Assembly: GCA_018524725.1 (NCBI GenBank)
Contig: JAEUWP010000263.1
Coordinates: forward strand, 35,669 to 99,668
Reading direction: 5' to 3'
Origin: Podaxis mareebaensis
Lineage: Eukaryota > Basidiomycota > Agaricomycetes > Agaricales > Agaricaceae
DNA length: 64,000 nucleotides
Both the position numbers and the translations under genes were made by a program. The stretch's first letter is position 1; each line of letters begins with the position of its first letter. The notes beneath the pieces were generated by a model that worked only from the letters and a program-made list of their open reading frames with translations, was not told where the DNA came from and ran no database searches. Below, one piece after another: positions 22,914-33,965 of the stretch.

Positions 22914-24847
22914 ATGTCGTCGTATCCTCCCGGACAATTTGTTGATCCTTCGTACGCCTGCCTCGCTTCATGTCCGCCGATATTAATTTCTGACTTCCAC
23001 CTTCGTTAGTACGTTCCAAGCTAGCGCGGCGAGCAATTGTTGCTACTGGTCTGGCGACGACGTGGGCTACTATGATCCAGTACTGGCTCACTACCAACCC
23101 CCTCCCCCTGTCCCTAATCAGGCGGCTTCCTTTGGGAGTCTCGAAGGATACGCACCTGAGGCCTCTGCGGATACTGCAGCCCCCACCACATTCAGCGCCA
23201 GCAACAATATTTCCTCTTCCTCCACTACTGCGAAGCAGCCATACTACCCACCTTTTATGCGGCAGATGTACGTCTTCTGTCACTACAAGCAATTCTCCAT
23301 TAATCTGCTGACCCTTCAGCTTGATGTGGGACCGTCAGCGCGGACGATATGTTTTGATTAAGGCCGATTTCCCCGACTTTCAACCTATGCCCTATAACCA
23401 ATATACTACCCAGGAGAGCGCTGCGACTAAACAACCACCCTATCTGCAATACCAGCTGCCGGCTCCATTTCCCACTCCAGACACTTCTATTTTCTGTCCC
23501 AATAGTTCTCAGGTTCCACATACTGGGGTTTTTCATCACCCAGTGGATTCTAGTCAAGCACACCTGGGTCAAAGCCCCCTGCAAACGGGGTATGTTAGCC
23601 CTCATGCGAACGGAGCGGCTTGCACTCCTACAAATGAAGCCACTCCAGGCCCACCCCCCATACCCTCCTCACACATGTCCGGGCTCGAACCCATTCTGGA
23701 GCCTACTTTGCCCCATTTCTCTTCTCATATATCTTCCCCTGGAAGCGCTCCAAACATGGATTCCTGTGTGAAAGTTGGCGCAACCTCGGAAACTCCAAAA
23801 CTGCGTCTCGGTGCTCGCCCACGTTTTCCACGCGCCACTAGACACAATTCGACATACTACGAAGTCCGCAAAGGAAAGCCCTACACACGTCCCACGACCA
23901 TCACTTTTGTCTCCGCTCCACCCGCTTCCCGTTCGAATTCCAGCCGCGTAGGAGATGCCTCCAGTGTACAAGGAAGATCACCAACCTCAGGGTCTACCTC
24001 TTCCGGTGGCAGTCCCAGCTCTAGTTCTCATAACCAAGGAGAAGTCCAAAAACTTGTAATCGATGAAGACCAATACGCTCCCTGGTTCCTCGCAATCGCA
24101 TCCGACATGATCGTCGCACCCCCCTCTCCAGAGATTACCGTCACTTCTATCTCGACGCCGAAGGATCCCAGGTTTAAAGATGAGGCCAGGGACAAAGTTA
24201 AAGCCCATATCTGTAATGGATTCGGTCCAACAGTCGAAGAGAAGCTGATCGTCACTGGTCCACCGGGCGCGCAAAACGCCCCATTTATGGGAAAGATTGA
24301 ACCTCGCATTGGCTCTCCGGACAACTGGTGGAGGTGTAGATGGGATGGGTGTCGGATGATGGCGCGTGCGACACAGCAACATATTAAAGCGCATATGCGT
24401 ATCATACATGGGATCGGTACTCCTGCTTCCGCCTCTTCTCTACCGGCCGGGGTTCGTAAGTCTCAGACGGACGATGGGCACGTGAGAATTCGTTGCCTTT
24501 GGCACCCGCCACTCCGCGTTAAGACTCCCGAACACCCCGATCCCGTCTTTGTCACGTCCCACTCACATTCGTATGTGTGTGATATCGAGATTGAGTTGTC
24601 GAGCGTGGTTAACCATATAGGAACGCACTTGCGGTTCGAGAGACAGCCAAACGCGATGGCTGTGATGTGTTGCCACAAGGTAGTTATGAGTCGAGGGAGC
24701 CACGGGTGTCCGAATACGAAAGAGGAGACGAGGAAGAAGGAGGAGGCCAATGAGGAGTGGGTGAAGGCTTTCGTCTCCGCTAAATGTAGAGGTTTAATGG
24801 CCAATTCGAAGTATTTCTTCAGTTCGGACTCGCTGGAGAAAATGTAG
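22914..24847 (+). CDS. Degenerate C2H2-like zinc-finger protein, paralogue 1
   Basis: Three exons, 22914-22951, 23010-23267 and 23320-24847 (1824 nt, 607 aa). Start ATG 22914 gives MSSYPPGQFVDPS. The N-terminal two thirds are low-complexity, rich in Pro, Ser, Thr, Gln and Tyr (activation-domain-like). The C-terminal third (from about residue 430) carries Cys/His units: WRCRWDGCRMMARATQQHIK with HMRIIHG, then IRCLWHPP...VVNHIGTHL, then MCCHK...GCPN. The first unit has C-x4-C...H-x5-H-like spacing, close to C2H2 fingers. It resembles the neighbouring gene at 25240-25901 in the same order of units, so the two are tandem paralogues. A nuclear DNA-binding or regulatory role is plausible but only inferred. 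Confidence 0.75.
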
Positions 24848-25239
24848 GTAGCCCTCAGTTCTGCATATTTAGGAACATTTGTAAAGATAGAGTCGTTCAT
24901 ACATACCCCCGGTTGGCACATTAATAGAACTAGTAGTAGTATCCAATAATCATGCTGAAGCTAGTCGTGGGGGTGAATCGGTGGAATAATCTAAGAGCTG
25001 TCAGCACCCAGTGGGGGAACGATGAGTTAGGCATATGTGCATGGACTTGGCTGAAATAAACCACCGCAGGGTCGGGACCGCGACATATTGTGGCCTAATT
25101 CACGGGCCACTCGAGGTGTCGAGACACGGACACAGCTAGGCTTGTGCGCGTTCATTCCATAGTATATAAACAGCCCGACGTCTGGGGCCTGCTAAACTCA
25201 CCCAAGGTTATTTCTTTCAGCCAATTCCTAGTCCTGTGT
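24848..25239. other. Spacer between zinc-finger paralogues
   Basis: No gene seen. It should include the 3' end of paralogue 1 and the promoter of paralogue 2; a TATA-like tatataaa lies at about 25162-25169. Confidence 0.45.
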
Positions 25240-25901
25240 ATGCGAAAAACTGAATTCGTCTTCCCTTCGGTGTTCTTTCTTCCACAAGACATTGTGAAAG
25301 TCGCAGCACCAGTATCTTTGGTGGTGGGTTCCAGCAAGTCTGAGGGACCGACGCCGGAACAAACGCCGTCCACAGCGTACGTGACTACAACGACCGCGAT
25401 CGTCAAGAATTTACTAGCTATATTTTCAGGAAGGGACATCATTCTCAGACAGATCGCTTCTCTGTCGAAATAACAGGAAGAGGTCGAAGGGGCGTCACGT
25501 TTGTGAAGCCAGAAGACGACGATTATGTTTTGTGTCAGTGGGATGGGTGCAACGCACGGGTCAGAGCTATTGTCAAAGATCTCGAGAGGCACGTCAAGAC
25601 GATACACGCGTCGAGCGAGGCAGCCACAGAGCGAGTAAGATGTCGTTGGAGGGACGGCACGGAGGCAGAATGCGGACAAGAGGTATTGAAGAGCAGTTTG
25701 GGAAAGCACGTCGGGAAGCATTGTCACAAACGGGGCATGCCATCGCCCTTCGTTGCACGGTCGACGTGCTGCAATAAGATGTATGTCGAGCGGGGATCCG
25801 CTTATCCACACAGGAAGGGATGCCCAAATTACAACCGGGAGGAGGTGGCCAGGCTGCGAGCAATACACAGAAAACAGAGGCAGAATAGGGGTCGCTCTTA
25901 G
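25240..25901 (+). CDS. Degenerate C2H2-like zinc-finger protein, paralogue 2 (short)
   Basis: Two exons joined by a 53-nt intron (25377-25429, GTACGT...TTTTCAG): the upstream frame GPTPEQTPSTA joins KGHHSQTDRFSVEITGRGRR and continues to the finger region. The fingers are LCQWDGCNARVRAIVKDLER with HVKTIH, then VRCRW...CGQEVLKSSLGKHVGKH, then TCCNKMYVERGS..GCPN. Each has a counterpart in the gene at 22914-24847. It lacks the long Ser/Pro-rich N-terminus of its neighbour. The start is uncertain: ATG 25240 is the nearest in frame, and a further 5' exon may exist. It ends in a basic tail (HRKQRQNRGRS). Confidence 0.65.
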
Positions 25902-26059
25902 CCTTTAGAGTCACGTGGTAGCTAGGGAAATATCATGTTTGTTATGTTTTGTGACGAAACTCATTCACATTCTCTCTGCTCTCTACCACCTCCACCAACT
26001 TTGTATGCTCCTTGTTCTCTGAAAATTTCTCAGAAATAATCTCCGCCTAGACACTCAAA

Positions 26060-26900
26060 ATGGCTACCTTCTTCCGTCGTTTCGCTTCCACCGCGGCTGC
26101 GGGCAAAAAAATGTACCTATTTCTCGCTGCGTCTACTATACCAGCCTATGCCATTGTCCACGAAAACTCACGTAAAGAAAACAACAACAGGCCCAATGTC
26201 TATGTACGCTTCTGTCCTTCCTTACTCTACACGTGACTGAACGTCTTTCTTAGTTCGATGTTGCTGTCAACAAAAAGCCCAGTGGTCGCATCGTTTTCAA
26301 GCTCTTCGATGATGAGGTCCCAGCTACTTCGAAAAACTTCCGCGAACTTGCAACAGGACAACACGGTTTCGGTTATGCTGGTAGCCCATTTCATCGCATA
26401 ATTCCCGGTGTTCGTAACCGTCAGCCATCTGTTGCAGCACCGCTGACATCGAGTCCGTAGTTCATGATACAGGGAGGCGACATCACGCACGGAAACGGGA
26501 CGGGTGGAACGTCAATCTGGGGAGGCAAATTCCGCGGTGGGCGATACGTTAAATTTACGTCCTGCTCCTATAACTGACGCGTCTTACAGATGAAAACTTT
26601 AATATCAAGCACGACAAGCCCGGCATTCTCTCCATGGCCAACGCGGGCAAGGACACCAACGGCTCTCAATTCTTTATCACCACCGTCAAAACCCCATGGG
26701 TGCGTATCATTCAATCCCCTCCCCCCAGTTTCCAGTTCAAACTGACGCGTCCTTAGTTGGACGGTCACCATGTAGTTTTCGGTGAAGTGGTCGAGGGCAT
26801 GGATGTTGTCAAGGCTATCGAAGCTCAAGGTTCTCCAAGTGGTAAGCCCGGGGCGACCGTTACTGTCACTGCGTCGGGCGTGGTTGAGCCCAGCGCATAA
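26060..26900 (+). CDS. Cyclophilin-type peptidyl-prolyl isomerase with N-terminal presequence
   Basis: Catalyses cis-trans isomerisation of proline bonds. Exons are separated by short introns after NVY, IIPG, KFR and TPW. Core: [74 protein letters not shown] [34 protein letters not shown]. Catalytic-site residues equivalent to human CypA Arg55 (FHRI), Phe60 (FMIQ), Trp121 (TPWLDG) and His126 (HHVVFG) are present. The N-terminus [17 protein letters not shown] followed by a hydrophobic stretch ([16 protein letters not shown]) suggests mitochondrial import, or membrane anchoring or secretion. The stop is TAA 26898-26900. Confidence 0.9.
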
Positions 26901-27428
26901 ACGGGTTTCACGTCCTCGTTGATTGTTATTGCCTTAGTTATGTTTTGCTTAATCCATAGACTTAATCCCATGTTTTCAATAGCTGCCTTTACGATCCGTC
27001 CTGTGCCGGTGGCCCACGATCGCCAAATAAGGTTACCTCACCACATGCCTTCAGTTTTAACGATTAGTGCCCGATGGCCAATGTTGGACTCGTAATCTCA
27101 ATGTGGGGAACAGATTGCGGGAATATCCCAAGAGTGTTTTGTACAGGAGTAACGAGACCATCCCCGGGCTAGAACAGAAATAAAGAATACGAGATTTGAA
27201 TTACCCTGTACAGGCGATGCTATCATAACGTGGCGTTACAAGACATTCAGATATACCTATACTTCAGCGAATAACATGTAACTGTGGCGCACCCCCTACC
27301 TCCTTTAATCTTGCTTGTTGCCTCGTTCTCGGTCGCTTGTTCGGGTTAGGCAGCTCCTGTTTGTTAGCTTCCTCGGGTGGCAAAAAATCATCGTCATCCT
27401 GGATCTCCGACTGTGCCCGTTTACCAAG
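26901..27428. other. Spacer with a short repeat shared with 29.9 kb
   Basis: No gene seen. About 27131-27185 resembles 29899-29955, with a 16-base identical core (27143-27158 and 29911-29926). The second copy lies at the 5' end of the FunK1 gene, so this may be a fragment left by duplication of such a locus. Confidence 0.45.
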
Positions 27429-29961
27429 TCATAGACTATTGGCTGGTTGAACGCGACGGAACCCATCACCAAGAGGGATAGCGCCACCCCGAGCGCAGAT
27501 ACCAGCAGTGAGGCGCGCAAGTTCCTCCCATACTTCGCGATAGATTTGTCCGTACGAATTAGGATCTCGGGAACGGGAATTGTCCTGCCTCGTATACGAA
27601 CTGAATAGTTTCACGCGAATCCGGTCAAGGTGATCAACACAGGAATCGAGATGGGGATGGATTACTCCGTGAAGGATTGACTTGAATGAAAGTCCAGTAA
27701 AGAGGGAAACACGTTGAATCGTGGGGGTGTAATCAGCAGTAAAAACATTGACCGTCAACTTGCTTGCATCAGGGTCTTTGATCCGACATAAGAGGATCCA
27801 CAATGCAATCCACCAAAGTGATTCCAAGTCGTGTTGGAACCGAACCTGAACCGCGACTAGACCAAGGTCTGATATTGAACGAGCAACGTGCGATTGTGCG
27901 GATTGCGATGGAGACGGGTCAAATCGCCCGGGATCAGAATCATCTGAGGATTGCGATTCTTCTTGAGGGCTGAAGGCAAGTGGCCTGGAGCTATGGATCT
28001 CGATTGCCATGAAGAACGGTGTTCCCTTATGAGCGGTGTAAGCGGGGATGTGTAGCATGAAGCTTAGTGAAGATATACCGTCTTGGGGTCACCGCTAACA
28101 GCAGTTGTGCTAAACTTCTTTGCATACTCCAGATCACTAAGCTTCCCCCGAATATTCTCCCCTTCTCCAACCAAGATGATATTTCCTGGGCTGATGTCTC
28201 GGTGCACCCAGCGAGCGAGGTATAAAAGGACGAGTGCTGGAGACAAGTCAAGACGAACTCAAGGTGAGGGATGAACCAACATACCAATGAATACGTCCCC
28301 GACGGCAGTGAAAGAAGTCTTGAGATTCGCCGCCCGATCAAGTGAGTGTCCGACTTCGCCATAAACGAGGCGATAGTGTTTCTTGCCTTGATACTTGCGA
28401 GGAAATATTGGCTTGCCATGGGGACGGATGGAGCTTCCGAACACACCCGATGAAGCACCGGCCTGAATAGAACCTTCAACTACATTGCCCGAGGTGGCCG
28501 CAACTTTGACGGGGCGGAGAAGATCTGGTGCGGGTGTAGCGGCTTTGGAGAGGGGCTTGGTGCATGAGAGAAGTGTATCATATCTGATTTCCATAAAATA
28601 GTCGTTGTACCGTTCGTTTCGGAAGATATCCTCAAGCACTTTGCGGAGCTGCTCCGGAGCCCAATCGTAGTCCGTCTCTTTGACCTCCCGAAGGGCGCTA
28701 AATATTTGTTCCTGGATCTCCTTCTCCGTGGCAGAGCCATTATCCAACCACACGTCCTTCAGTGCAACCTCCGCGACATTTTGCTTCGCTTCTAGGTCCT
28801 GGAAATCACCAACCTCAACAGCTTTCCATATCCGCGTGTTTCTCCCACTAATGCACAGAACCCGTGAGTTGAACAATGGTTCAATAGTTCTGAAATACTT
28901 CGGCCCTTCACTCGTTTGAAGCTGGTAGACGTAGGTGAAGCCCTTGCCGTATGGCACTCGATGGACGGTGGGATCGTACCCGATTTCTTCCGCCGTGGCA
29001 TAAAGAAACGACATAAAGACATTAATGAACATCTTGATATCCTACAACAGGTGTTAATACCACGAATTGCAACAGGTAGTGGAGTTCATACTGTCATGAA
29101 ACTGAAGGCAGCCGACTTGACCGAATGGGAGCGGCAGAAATACCACACCGACATCATGTCATCCTCGATCGTGACCTGCACAAGAACTTTCAGCGTGATT
29201 TCCGGAGTACGGGCTGGACACACATACACCGTAGATCCACGTCCGACGAGGGTCATTGTTCATGATCTGACTGGCCGCCGAAACCAGTTGTTCACGGTTC
29301 TATAGAATAGTGGGTCAAGACGTGGCGGTCCGCTGACGTAAATCGAACTGACTGCATGTGTATCCTTGTTGAATTTCTTGAACTCGAAAATGACTGCAAT
29401 ATCGGCCAGGACAGTTACATCTGAAGTAGGTTCAGAAGTGATACAGGCATCCATTTGGAAGCTGTTTCCTCCAATTTCGCCTGCCACTGTCGTGTTGGGA
29501 CAAGACCGGTACTGGAATTGGACCTGGCGACGTTGATCCACTCCTTCTGCTCGGCATTCCAGATGGCAAAAATTATCGATGATAGTAATCAAACACTCGA
29601 AGAGCTTGTCCTCAGTTTGGTCTATGAAGGATTGTCGGAGGTAAAAGTCTGTCCAAATGGGACCGTTTTCGTTGATTCGGGCAGCTATGGAGTGTTGGAA
29701 TGCGGCATTGACGGATTCCTGCGACGGATGAAAGGGAGCGTAATCCGTGAGAAATGCATCCAGAGAGCATTCATGCATCTCCCTGGCCATCTCTGTCATG
29801 GCGTCCGGCCAGATGGGGTGCTGAAGGCAAGTATTTGACCAATGCTGGGCCCGGAATGTCAACGGATGATAGGGGCAGATTGCTTGAGACACCTCAAGGG
29901 AATGTCTTAGACAGGAGTAACGAGACTCTGTCCAGGCTAAAACGGAAAAGGAGAAGGACAA
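27429..29961 (-). CDS. FunK1 protein kinase-like gene
   Basis: Member of the fungal FunK1 protein-kinase-like family, expanded in Agaricomycetes; substrates unknown. N-terminal region: SLDAFLTDYAPFHP, then NREQLVSAASQIMNNDPRRT, WIYG joined to VTIEDDMMSVWYFCRSHS, and DIKMFINVFMSFLYATAEEI. The kinase core is split by introns: a hinge-like region, then VHRDISPGNIILVGEG (catalytic loop HRDISxGN) and LSDLEYAKKF, where the usual DFG is replaced by SDLE as in this family. Then comes GTPFFMAIE (activation/P+1 region) and a long C-lobe with DLESLWWIALWILL. The C-terminus ends QPANSL at 27429. The 5' end is uncertain: the frame is open to 29961, but a likely start or exon junction lies near 29799 (MTEMAREMHE). 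Confidence 0.82.
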
Positions 29962-31351
29962 ACGGCACTTGTTGGGATCACGAACTAAACCTGGATGCTA
30001 CTGGATGTAGCTCCGAAGAATCACCCGTTGCGGATCAGCTTGTACGTCATCAAGTGAATTTTCGGACTTGGGCGAATTACTCGGGTCACAGGCTTTGTGG
30101 CCTCGGGAATAGCAGGGCAAACGCAGAGTTGCTCGCATAAAATGCAAAAGTATTGCTCATTAAATAGGGTCCTTCTGTTGGCCAAACCTGAAGACCAAGA
30201 ACTACGTTCGCATAACATGACTACCAGCCGATGGGGCATGGCCACGAGGACTCGACTAGAGCTGGGTGTTACAGACTATAATCCAACATCCCAAATGGCT
30301 GCGTATCAGAGTATGTAAGCATCCATCCTAAGCCTGGGGGAGGTATGGGCTGACTAATTGTAAGCGTATTGGCACTCATTGATAGGTCTAGGATTTCAAG
30401 ATGTCAGAGATCGAAGAAATGCAAATAATGATAGCACACGAACAGGTTGTCAGCAGTTGCGGCCATGGCTGATCAATGGGTCAGAGTAGTGGAAGCGATA
30501 TGGAACAACTTGAGACCCTTTGAAGAACCCACCGCCTTTTATACTCTGGTATCGGGGACTCCCTGAGCCTACGCGGTTGTTTGCACGATAGGGGATGTCA
30601 GGGCCGCTTCGGGGGCGTCGCACTAGCGCATGGGTCAGGGGGTCCGAACAAGGTGCGCGAGGTATGACGTTGATAACCGGTGGGTTATATTGTTTTCTCC
30701 GGCGGTCGGTCGGCGCGTCATACCCTAAGCGACGAAACTTAGGATAAGGATGTCTTTTTCTTAGAGAGGCTCAGAGAGATATGAGTGTAGTTACTGACAA
30801 GGGAACGAGTGCCAGCTCCAAGTCACTTTATATCTATACGGCATTACCTTCGGCTGGTGGGTCCTCCAGAACAACCTCGCGTAGTGACTGACCGAAGGCC
30901 GTTTTGCAATAATGTGTCACATCAATATAGATACCTCAAGGTTCCCGAACACTGTTAGATCGATTGATCACTGGGAAAGGTGATCAACCGTCTCTGCTAG
31001 GGTATATATCTGCGGCGTCTCCGATTATGAGCATGTCAAGGTTTAGGGACATTCATTTGTTACGCCCATAGAACATCGACCTAAGACTCCGTATTGTTAA
31101 CGATTGCCATTAAACCCGACTTGGAAAAGGATAAATCAGCTGAGTTTCCACAGCATTCCAGCAACGTGGAATGGTTCGTTTTGTACGTCATTTTGTGTAG
31201 AGTAGACTTCGACGCCTACTTACGAACTTGACCATTTCTCACCAGCATCTGGGTGCCGGCCCGGGGCACCGGAGAAGAGGTTTGGAGCGGGTTTGCATTT
31301 TTAGCAACACTATCTGCACAAGATGCGGGGCCATACTTGGGGTTGTCAACA
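29962..31351. other. 1.4-kb stretch without a supportable gene
   Basis: Only short frames without family signatures. The left end may contain 5' exon or promoter of the FunK1 gene (minus), the right end the promoter of the ATP-grasp gene (plus). A GC-rich patch at about 30590-30670 stands out but I cannot assign it. Confidence 0.45.
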
Positions 31352-32860
31352 ATGACATCACCACCACTAACTGTTGTATTTCTTGTCATAGCTTTGATAT
31401 GTTTTTTCGTCGTGGAAACCACCATGCCAAACCGCCGCCGGCGAACATCTCACCCACTGAATGTACTCCTAACAAACGGGAGGTTTCCCGTCTCAATTGA
31501 TCTTGCAAGGCAACTGCGGAGAGCAGGACATACAGTCTATGTCGTTGGTGCGTACACTTGGCAACTTATCGAAGCTCTGACCCGCGATATAGCTTATCAG
31601 ACCCAATGCACTACCATGTGTGCAAATTCTCGAGATACGTGCAAAAGTCATATCGAGTCCCAGCACCGCACAACGATCCAAAGGGATATATCGAGGGTTT
31701 GAAGCACGCTATCCACGATGCCGATATCCACCTTATCATCCCCATGCACGAAGAGATCCTTTCTTGCGCAGATGCGGCTAGGACAGACCCAGAAATCGCC
31801 GAGAGGTTGCTTGCTCCACCATTCGTAACGCTCGTTCGCCTCCACAACAAATGGGAATTCTCAAAGTTCTTGACACTGCATGGACTCGATTGTCCACGCT
31901 CCGCATTATGCAGGAACTACGATGACGTTGAGAGATTGGATAGGAGTCAAGAATGGGCTTTGAAACCTGTCTTTGGAAGGGCGTCCCTGAACGTGTTCCA
32001 TTTGAGACCCTCGGAACCGTTGCCACACTTTGGCACCAATGGAGTCGAGGTCAATGACGAGAACACCTACGTCGCTCAAGAGTGGTTGAAAGGTGAAAGA
32101 TACTGCAGTTATTCCGTTCTGCAGGATGGCGAGATTGTGGCGCATGGAGTTTATCCCGTTGAAGAGACAATAGATGGCATGTTAAACTCACATCCAAGTG
32201 CACGATTTTGAAACTCATACCCAGAGGACAGGTTCGTCGTGTGTTTATTTTGAGGCAGTTGAGCACCGCCGTATATTCGATTACGTGAAACGGATCGCAG
32301 AGGCGCTCCCTAGTGTATCTGGGCAGTTAGCCTTCGATTTCGTCGAGACCAAAGCCACGGTCGATGCACCTTCAAGGCTAGTAGCCATCGAATGCAATCC
32401 ACGTGCAACCGCTGGAATACACCTCTGGTCGGGGACGACCGATCTGGCTCTTGCATTAACCTGTCGCACGTCGATGACCACCCGACATTGGGAATTGGAA
32501 CACCATTATGCATTCGCTAGGCCCGGAACGAAGCGCCAAGTGGCACCAGGAATGTTGATGTGGAAACGCACCAAGGGAACCAACCACAAGATGGCGATCA
32601 AGGAGTATTTGGCCCACATGAAAAGGCTCTTGTGCAGCCGTGACGTTGTATTCTCCATACGGGATATCATGCCGACGCTGATGGAGCCCTTCTTGTTGAC
32701 AAGTTATTATGAGATATGTCGCGAACAGAATTTGAAGTTGCCAACGATGTTCCAACATGACCTTACTTGGGAACCTACCGGGGAGTACCTCCGCGAGGTG
32801 AGGGAGTTGCTCGGGGAGGTGGACAAACAGAATATGGAGGAGGGTCGAGCGGTTGTGTAA
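31352..32860 (+). CDS. ATP-grasp domain protein with N-terminal membrane anchor
   Basis: ATP-dependent carboxylate-amine/thiol ligase fold (carbamoyl-phosphate-synthase-like ATP-grasp). ATG 31352 gives a 20-residue hydrophobic segment (PPLTVVFLVIALICFFVVE), then RRRR and a Rossmann-like pre-ATP-grasp start, VLLTNGRFPVSIDLARQLRR. Exon joins: VVGA to LSDPMHYHVCKFSRYV (GTACAC donor), and ETIDGM to TGSSCVYFEAVEH (acceptor CAGAG). Visible features include LIIPMHEEIL, WALKPVFGRAS (ATP-lysine region), VAQEWLKGERYCSYSV, LAFDFVET and the metal-binding IECNPRATAG. The C-terminus is VDKQNMEEGRAVV. An alternative start at ATG 31424 would remove the membrane segment. The reaction is unknown; the anchor suggests a membrane-associated ligase. 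Confidence 0.78.
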
Positions 32861-33965
32861 TTATTGAACTCTTGGACCATGTAACAATTGGGACGTATTA
32901 AGGATAGTTTACATTTGTAGTTGTCGCCTATAATTTAGTAACCGCGAACGATCTCACGCTGAGAGCAACACGACTATCAGCTAATCGGAGTTCAGCCTTC
33001 ATCTTCTTTGAGGATACGATTCAGGGAAACGGGCGGCGTTTGGGGGTCACTCAGAGGACGGGGAAGCCGATTGCCATAACTTGGGGACGGAATGAAAATT
33101 AGTTGAGGGAGTGGCGTGCGTAGTACATGGAGGACAAAGGTTAAGAGGTGTAAAAGCACGTGGATTACTCAAAACAAGCATTTGGCCTAGGCTTTATCGA
33201 TTCGGCGGCCATCACCCCTCCCTTCCTTTACTTTGCTTATTCTTGTCGGATATTTACTATTTCCTCCCATCTTCGACGTGGTGGGGCTGGATAAAGTTCT
33301 TGTATAACATCGTCCGTGCAGTCTAGGATGTGGCCATGGTCCACTTGATCAACTGACCTGATGTCCGAAAGGTGGTCAGCATAGAATCATGTTTATGATC
33401 ATGTTTTAATGTAGTTGGATCCTTGAAAGAGTACCGAATATTGCATTTCATTGGCTAGATACGACCTGATACGACATCCTGTATCGCACTTGTGCAAGTA
33501 TTGACTTACCCAATCACAGCGATTCCGGAGGGAAAGGACAAGAAGATCGAGATATATCCGGAGGTTCCAAGCAAACGGGAGCATCGGTCATTGTGTCATC
33601 GCGAGTGAGGACAAGACGTCAGATAAACAACTCTTTGATCGGGACCAAGGAGGAGACTATGAATACAACCCAGTAAACAAGGCAGCGGACACGAGGGTAG
33701 AACAGCGTAAGCGAGGTAGGAGCGTAATCAGAGAGAACATGAGGAATGGCGAACGTTATTACGAGTAAGTAATAGTCCCTATGGGAAGCGAATTCTTGTA
33801 CAAATATGTCGATCTAGTCATCGTGGAAAGGCAGCGTGAGTAATAATACAACAAAATATGTGACAGGAAGCATAATCGAAAATTGTGTTCTTCAATGTGA
33901 CATTAGGTTAGCACTTATCGTTAGCGTATGAAGCCAGCCATACTGCCTGCCGAGGAGTGGGCCAT
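32861..33965. other. Spacer without a supportable gene
   Basis: About 1.1 kb between the ATP-grasp gene and the 3' end of the BTG/Tob-like gene. Nothing recognisable; short frames only. Confidence 0.5.
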
